From positions 207,895,521 to 207,959,520 of the forward strand of contig JBOZIK010000001.1 of the NCBI GenBank assembly GCA_051453625.1: 64,000 bases of DNA. Reading direction: 5' to 3'. The position numbers and the translations under genes were made by a program. Below the pieces are notes generated by a model. It searched no databases, was not told where the DNA came from, and was given only the letters and a program-made list of their open reading frames with translations. Each line of letters opens with the position of its first letter. The stretch's first letter is position 1. Shown here in pieces: positions 58,222 to 64,000 of this stretch. This DNA is from Welwitschia mirabilis. Its lineage: Eukaryota > Gnetophyta > Gnetopsida > Welwitschiales.

Positions 58222-59514
58222 TTTTTACATATCAAAATTAACATTCTAAATAAGTATAATTGATCAATTTAATAAAGGGAGAAATATTAAAATGCATTAT
58301 TTTATCACATATTGTTGTTTTATATTCTTTTTATTTATTTTATGAAATTATGCAATTTCCCTTAATATTAGTATATCTATTGCTAGCATTTTAATAACAC
58401 TACAAAACCTTAAAGATTTCCAGCATCAAACACTGACATTGCTAAGTAGGACTATCAATGTTGTCATCATTTTAAGATAAAACATTTTCAATCTTACCTT
58501 CCTGTAATAATTTAGGAAAGTAATCAAATTGCACTATTGGGTTAAGTCATAATTAATCCATAATAAATCTTTAAATCTGATGATACTTAATGGAAGTACA
58601 AATTGATACATCATCACAACATTAGCAATAATAAGAACGATTAGTGTCATCAGTAGTTAGAGAACATGTCATTTCCATGCTTACATAAGAAGATAAAGAA
58701 ATCCTTCCTTATGACTATAGGTCAAAAACTTATAACTTCCTCTTCTGTAACTACCCTTAAGTAATCCCCTCCTTATGTAATTGCCAACCAACCTTACCTA
58801 ATGTAATCATGGCAAAGTTCCTCTAAGCCTTTCCTTCTCTATAAAAGGGCCTTGGTGCCCCATTGTAAACATCTTTTAGATGACTTAATGTGGGGAAGAC
58901 TTAGAGGCTACAACGTTATGGCACTTTGATCATCTTTCTTAGGAATGAAATGATCTAAGGCTAGTTGAGGAGCATTTCTTCTTCACCTTTTTCCATTTAC
59001 TGTAATGTATCTCTTTCAATTTTAATAAAAGAATTGGTTTGAATCCTTTCATTGTTAATGCATAAAGTCATTTGGTATTAGCAATATTTAGGTATGACTA
59101 GTTTAAGAATTATTTTTAAGTCTTTCATTGTTATTGCACACTTAGTTGGCATGAGTAATTTTTAGGTAAGATTAATTCTTTAGTAGGTCTCATTCTTTCA
59201 TTGTTATTACACAATCATTTGGCTTTATCAATCTTTAGGTGATATTACTTAATTATTAAGTTTAGGATAAAGGAATCTTTTAAGTAAGGGTTGACTATTA
59301 GATAAATTGAGTAGATCTTTCAAGTATTTCCATTCCCACACATCATTGATTAAAGATCATTTTCTTGTCAACTTTCTAATTTTTAGATTATTTAAGTTTC
59401 ATTTAAAGTTAGACTTTCTATGTCACTTTTGTAATGTTACCAAATATACCCTATGAAATAATGTAACTAAGTGAAAATTCAGATTAAATTTGGCTTATTC
59501 CTATACCTTAAACA
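58222..59514 (+). repeat. E6 3' LTR
   Basis: Partner of 53,083-54,410. It ends TTAAACA and is followed by the duplication AGTAC. Confidence 0.9.
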
Positions 59515-59519
59515 AGTAC

Positions 59520-60860
59520 TTTGATAAATTCATAATGAAACCTAGTCAAGTCTCTCTTATAAAAATAACCAAAGTTATAGTTGAGGGATATTATTTAATT
59601 AATTTTAACTAATACTCCTTATCATCAAATAATTGATAATGCTTTGTATGTTATTATTTTACACTCACATATTCTCTTGCCCTTTGCTCTTATAAGATAA
59701 AATCATTTAGTATCCATATACTAAATGATTTAATTGATATTTATGCTACTCATCATAGTCTAATCATAAAGGAATACATGGATGAAAATCTCATATAATT
59801 TCAAGATGGCATTGAAATGTATGAAATTAATTGTATTATTATTTCTCAAGATAATATATTATCATCGCTAATATGGCATACTTATCTAGGAAATCCTAGT
59901 CATCACTTCTTAAATGCAATGCATGTAAATAGTCACCATTTATACCTATCATTCTATGAGATTTTCCCTAGTGTGAAGCATGCATCTTAGAAAGGAACTT
60001 GACAATAGTTTTTAATAAATTAATGAAGATATGATTGGAAGCTCTTACTTGTTCACAGTGATCTATGTAGTCCTATGTCTATCACAGTTTAAAGCTATTG
60101 ATAATTCATCTCTTTTATTGATGTTTTTTAGGTATGACTTGGGCATATTTCATTATATCAAAAAATTAAAATTAAAAATCCTTCAAAGTATTTAAATCTA
60201 AAGTAGAAAGAAAGATTAGATGTAAAATTAAAGGTTTCAATACTAAAGGTAATGATAATTGCATCTCCATTATTTTTAAGGACTAATTTACTTTTGAAGG
60301 AATTAAGCATATGAAGATATGCCCAGGAACACCTTAAAAAAAATGGAGTTGCTAAATGATTTAATTATACCATCATGGACATGGCATATTTAATGATGTA
60401 TTTCAATGATTTCAAAACATACTTATGAGATGAATAAATCATGACCATAGAGTATCTAAATGACTACATAAATCATGTTTCAAAAAATATCTCTCCTACC
60501 AAAAAATGACATAGTTGTAAGCTAGCTCTTTCATATCTTTGATTATTTAGAATAAAATACTACATTCATATCCTAAGTAAACATCATGATAAATGTAATG
60601 CACATCTCACATTTGTATTTTTTGGGATACCCACCTACAAATAAATAATATCACATGTACCTTTCTTAACATTAAAAAATTATTATCTGTTGTGATGCCA
60701 GTTTTTTACAAACTTCATAGAGTGGTTTATATCTTACTATTTTTAAGCTTTATCCTTTCTCTCATATTGTGTAAATTTTGGATGATTAATACCCTATAAA
60801 CAAGGGGAAACACATGACTACCATTTTAAATTCTTCAATTCCTTCTAGTCAAAATAATTT
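59520..60860 (+). pseudogene. pol: E7 copia pol: pre-integrase and integrase part
   Basis: LIWHTYLGNPSHHFLN at about 59,861 matches the GAG-pre-integrase motif 'lWH.rLGHps...l'. Near 60,130 MTWAYFIISKN, followed by KVFKSKVE, is a decayed integrase core ('srygyvylmkhkSea...fk.fkaevE'). CPGTP at 60,320, followed by a frame change and WSC/GVAK, stands for 'tPgTPqqNGVaERrNrTl'. TIMDMAYLMMYFND (about 60,373) matches 'tLlDmvrsMmsy.dl'. No catalytic residue set is intact. The upstream gag should lie left of E6 but was not identified. Confidence 0.65.
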
Positions 60861-62480
60861 ATTAAGTATCCAACCTCAAGGAATTAAATAAGCTCATGTA
60901 CCTATCATGTACAAAAATGGTTGCACTAGTAACTCATTGGGTTATCCTAATGAGGATGTTACTAATTATCTAAAGAAGAAAATAACACACTTCATTGAAG
61001 TTTAGCTAGTAATATTTACATGACAATGTAAAAGAAAAAACTAAAACTAGTAATTACTCTAAGTTATCTTATTATGAAATGATGAGTTACATGTAATCTT
61101 TGATGATAAATCAAAATATTTCAAAGATCGTACAATGTGATCATTTTATACAAGCCATGAGATAATAATATCATCCTCTTATTAATAATGCTACTTTGGA
61201 ATTAGACGATCTTCTATTAAGCGGCATCATACTTCTTTAAAAATTGGTATTTTATAATAAATAAAGTCTAAATAATATTCTTGAAATAAATTGCCATTAT
61301 ATTATTTTTATAGGTGTATATTAAAAGAAAAAACTATCCTATAATGAAGTCTATGCTTTAATAAAAAAATTTATACCATTAGAACTATGATTTCTTCAAT
61401 ATCTTAGAAGGGATGGAAATTACACCAATTAGATAGTGAGAATTTTGTTTTAAATGGATATTTGAAAGAAGAAATCTACATGATGCAACTTTAGGTTTTT
61501 GGAGTGAAAGGTAAGAAACAAAAGATGTGTAGATTAATAAAGTTATTATATGATCTAAAGAAAGCATCAAGAGCATGGCATAAAAAACTCACTAGCTACT
61601 TGAGTATCATTGGATAAAGATTACATAATTAATAAATCATAAATAGTACATTGTTCATAAACTTTGATGAAAGAATTTGTACCTATATTGTAGTATATGT
61701 AGATAACATGTTCATAACTAGTAATAATGATGTTGATGTAACTAATACAAAGATTAATTTAAGTAAGGCATTCAAAATTTCTATTCTAGGATTGATAAAA
61801 CTCTATGTTGCTATAAAAATTATGAAGAAAAATAATGAGAACATCCTAAATTAAAGAAGAATATTAGAGTTTTGATTTATAAATTTATATTAACAAATGC
61901 CAAATAAGTTTTCACTCCTTTAGAGTAGAATAGAAACATAACTATTAATAAAGAATTAAAGCTAACTAATGGAATAAAAGATAAAAATATTATTGCTATA
62001 AGAGTATGAATATGCTTAAAGAAAATAAAAGAATTAGGTCTTATCTATAAGAGAAATATTAATTTGTTTTAAGGGCATCTTCTAATTCAAACTTTGCTAG
62101 ACATTTAAATGCATCATTCTTAACATCAAGATACCTTATGTTCTAAGGATTATCATCTTTATCTTAATGACCTAAGTGTTAAAGAGTTATAGCTCAATCT
62201 TTTGTTGAAGTAGAATACTTTATTGCCTTTGAAGCATGTAGAGAGATTGAATGGCTAACAAATCTTCACAAATTAGTGAACATAAAGCAAACTAATCTCT
62301 CTCTCTATAAAATAAAATATCAAGTTCACCATGATAAGATAAAATAATTTTGTATTGTGGTTTAAAAAATCAAGGAACTTATACAATATGAAGTGATTAC
62401 CTTAGTATGCTATAGACATTGAATAAATTATCAACATTGTAAAAAACGTTCTTTATTAATAAAAGTTTCATTGATTTTAA
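60861..62480 (+). pseudogene. pol: E7 copia pol: reverse transcriptase and RNase H, decayed
   Basis: A linker near 60,900 (MYKNGCTSNSLGYPNEDV) precedes RT. GWKLHQLDSENFVLNGYLKE at 61,410 is the 'WkLhQLDVksAFLNGyLeEE' motif. CRLIKLLYDLKKASRAWHK (61,530) is the 'CkLkKsLYGLkQapRaWy.k' motif. The catalytic YVDD is YVDN (61,696-61,707). LSKAFKISILG continues the palm. RNase H is marked by FVEVEYFIAFEACREIEWL (about 62,200-62,256), for 'SsaEAEYiAl.ea..EaiWL'. The end is near 62,480. It is a copia lineage distinct from the sireviruses E1 and E4. Confidence 0.85.
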
Positions 62481-64000
62481 TCTAAAATTATATTGATTAT
62501 GAGCTCTTGATACCATTTGTTTATTATTTATAATGATTTTTTATTAGTTATTTAAGTCTTTGTAAAAGTCTCTTATAATCCTCATACTATAAAATGTGTA
62601 GTACCATTTTTCTTAGCATTATAAGATTTATAGTGAAACTGATAAATCCTATTACTATGGGATGTATAATAATAGATTGACTACTATGACATAACCATCT
62701 CATTCAATCATCTTATATGAGTCATATTTTTAAATCATTTAGCATAATCCTATTTTGTTAAATTAATGGGACTTATTAAAATGCTTGAGCATATTTCAAA
62801 TCATTATTTGATTCATTTTAAGGGATAAACATGTACACTATGCATGTCATTAACCTTGTTATCCAAGAACTAATTAATTTTAGCAATTAATGAGTGATAC
62901 TATATCTATTCACAAAATGGATTATATAACATCCATAGTAATTGTATTATGAGATGAACTCAAAGGCATCAATAGTGAAGAATTAAAGCTAGCAGATCTA
63001 GATTAGAATAGGCTACTTAATGGCTTTTTTATTAATAGAGTAATTCGTAGAATAGTTATTTGCTTTAATAAAGATAAGTAGAGCATCTACAGTAAGAAAG
63101 AGAATGGATACTTACATGTTAAAATTCTTGTTATTAATAATGTGTAGAAGATCATGTTTTTAGCAAAATAAGATAATAAATTCTCTAGAATCACCTTTTA
63201 AAGGACCTTAATGGAGCCAGATAGATTCTAATAAAGCTCTATTTGACTTCACTATGCATGCTCACCAAGAAATTGGATTGAAAAAAGAGTATTCATAATG
63301 CAATTCAAAAAAAGAATACATCATTTTCTTTTAATGATTTGATGAATCATAGAATATTAAATAATGGCATCTAGAAAGACAATACTCATAATGTAATGGT
63401 TGTGGTTGGTGCTATGATTGTAAAAGCTACTCTAATGTGCAAAATGATGGTTATGAATATGTTACCTTATTAGTCTTGATTATGAGGCATCTTGATTATG
63501 AGAAGAAGGTGAAGTTGGAATTGGTGGTTAAAGGGACATTGAGAAAAAGAAGATAGAGACATAGAGAGGATGTGCAAAAGATAGACACATGAAACCATAT
63601 AGAGAGATCAAGTAGTAAATTTATGTGCTAAGAATCAGATCTCTATGAACATGAAGAGTGGGGTTCTTATTATTACTTTTAAATTCAAGAAAAAGACTAA
63701 CGAGAAGAAGACTAGCATCTCATTAAAAGGATTATTCATGAAAACAATTATTTTTTTCATTGTGGACATTTCTTCTTTGAAAAAATGACATTAAGGAAGA
63801 GTGTTATTACATTAAGTTTTCCTATGCTCCAATAACTCCTTTGTCAACTCATTGTTCACTTCATTCTTTCAATGACTTTTGCTCCTTCTTTACAAAGCAT
63901 GGTCAAAAAATAAAAGTTCTTTGAAATTATCTTTATTGATAAATGATGCAACAATAATTCCTCATAATTTAATAGTCACATTCTAGATGCCATGTAATAG
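62481..64000. other. Unrecognised sequence, probably E7 3' region and flank
   Basis: AT-rich sequence without a recognised ORF or LTR partner in the window. Purine-rich stretches lie at 63,500-63,600. The E7 3' LTR, if present, cannot be defined without its 5' partner. Confidence 0.4.

Larger units (their letters stand above)
53078..59519 (+). mobile_element. E6: gag-only Athila/Tat-like element with exact target duplication
   Basis: The element is 53,083-59,514, flanked by AGTAC at 53,078-53,082 and 59,515-59,519. It has LTRs of about 1.3 kb, a tRNA-Asp-like primer site and a gag tail; no protease, RT or integrase is recognised. Its 3' blocks match E2 in reverse orientation, so E2 and E6 belong to one family. 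It contains a 100-N gap. Confidence 0.85.

Noticed and set aside
62499-62520. Reversed tRNA-iMet primer site (GAGCTCTTGATACCA), suggesting a minus-strand copia element
   Set aside because: It lies just after the end of E7 pol, no minus-strand gag lies to its left, and no LTR could be found to its right. It is more likely a chance match in a 3' untranslated region.
1-64000. Bacterial-type features (operons, ribosome-binding sites, CRISPR, riboswitches, origins)
   Set aside because: The content is nuclear plant retrotransposon DNA; the direct repeats seen are LTRs, tandem units or microsatellites.

Overview
The window is plant repeat DNA from a seed plant, most likely an angiosperm. It holds decayed LTR retrotransposons almost end to end: Ty3/gypsy elements of the Athila/Tat type with tRNA-Asp-like primer sites, Ty1/copia sireviruses with tRNA-iMet-like primer sites and envelope-like 3' ORFs, and one further copia fragment. 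I see no host gene, tRNA, rRNA or CRISPR. The DNA is extremely AT-rich, CG dinucleotides are nearly absent, and the stop codons inside recognisable reading frames are mostly those expected from C-to-T change on either strand. This suggests old, heavily methylated, non-recombining heterochromatin. All coding calls are pseudogenes read through stops and frameshifts.

Region 1-34,818 is one stack of nested insertions. E1 is an outer sirevirus (+ strand; its 5' LTR runs off the left edge). It was split in gag by E2, an Athila/Tat-like element on the minus strand (about 2,283-19,781). E2 was then split in its own gag by E3, an Athila element on the + strand (8,184-17,220). The 3' LTR of E1 was split by E4, a second sirevirus (+, 24,604-33,361). 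Each host reading frame or LTR resumes on the far side of its insertion.

Region 34,819-38,819 is unclassified. It holds faint coding-like patches, a less-decayed island and a 60-bp tandem duplication.

Region 38,820-49,700 is E5, a tandem array of one Athila-like family: LTR1, internal, LTR2, internal interrupted by an N gap, LTR3, then a leader-like start. Its LTRs differ in length because of a tandem repeat of about 159 bp. Its single visible coding region has gag and protease, but RT, RNase H and the integrase core are deleted.

Region 49,700-53,082 is unrecognised. Region 53,083-59,514 is E6 (+), a gag-only relative of E2 flanked by an exact 5-bp target duplication. E6 sits in or beside E7, a copia pol relic (about 59,520-62,480, +). 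The rest of the window has nothing recognisable.

Functionally, E3 supplies pol without gag, whereas E2, E5 and E6 supply gag or gag-protease without RT and integrase. This looks like a former autonomous/non-autonomous community, now dead. Sequence gaps of N lie at 40,699-41,304, 47,935-48,034 and 57,233-57,332.
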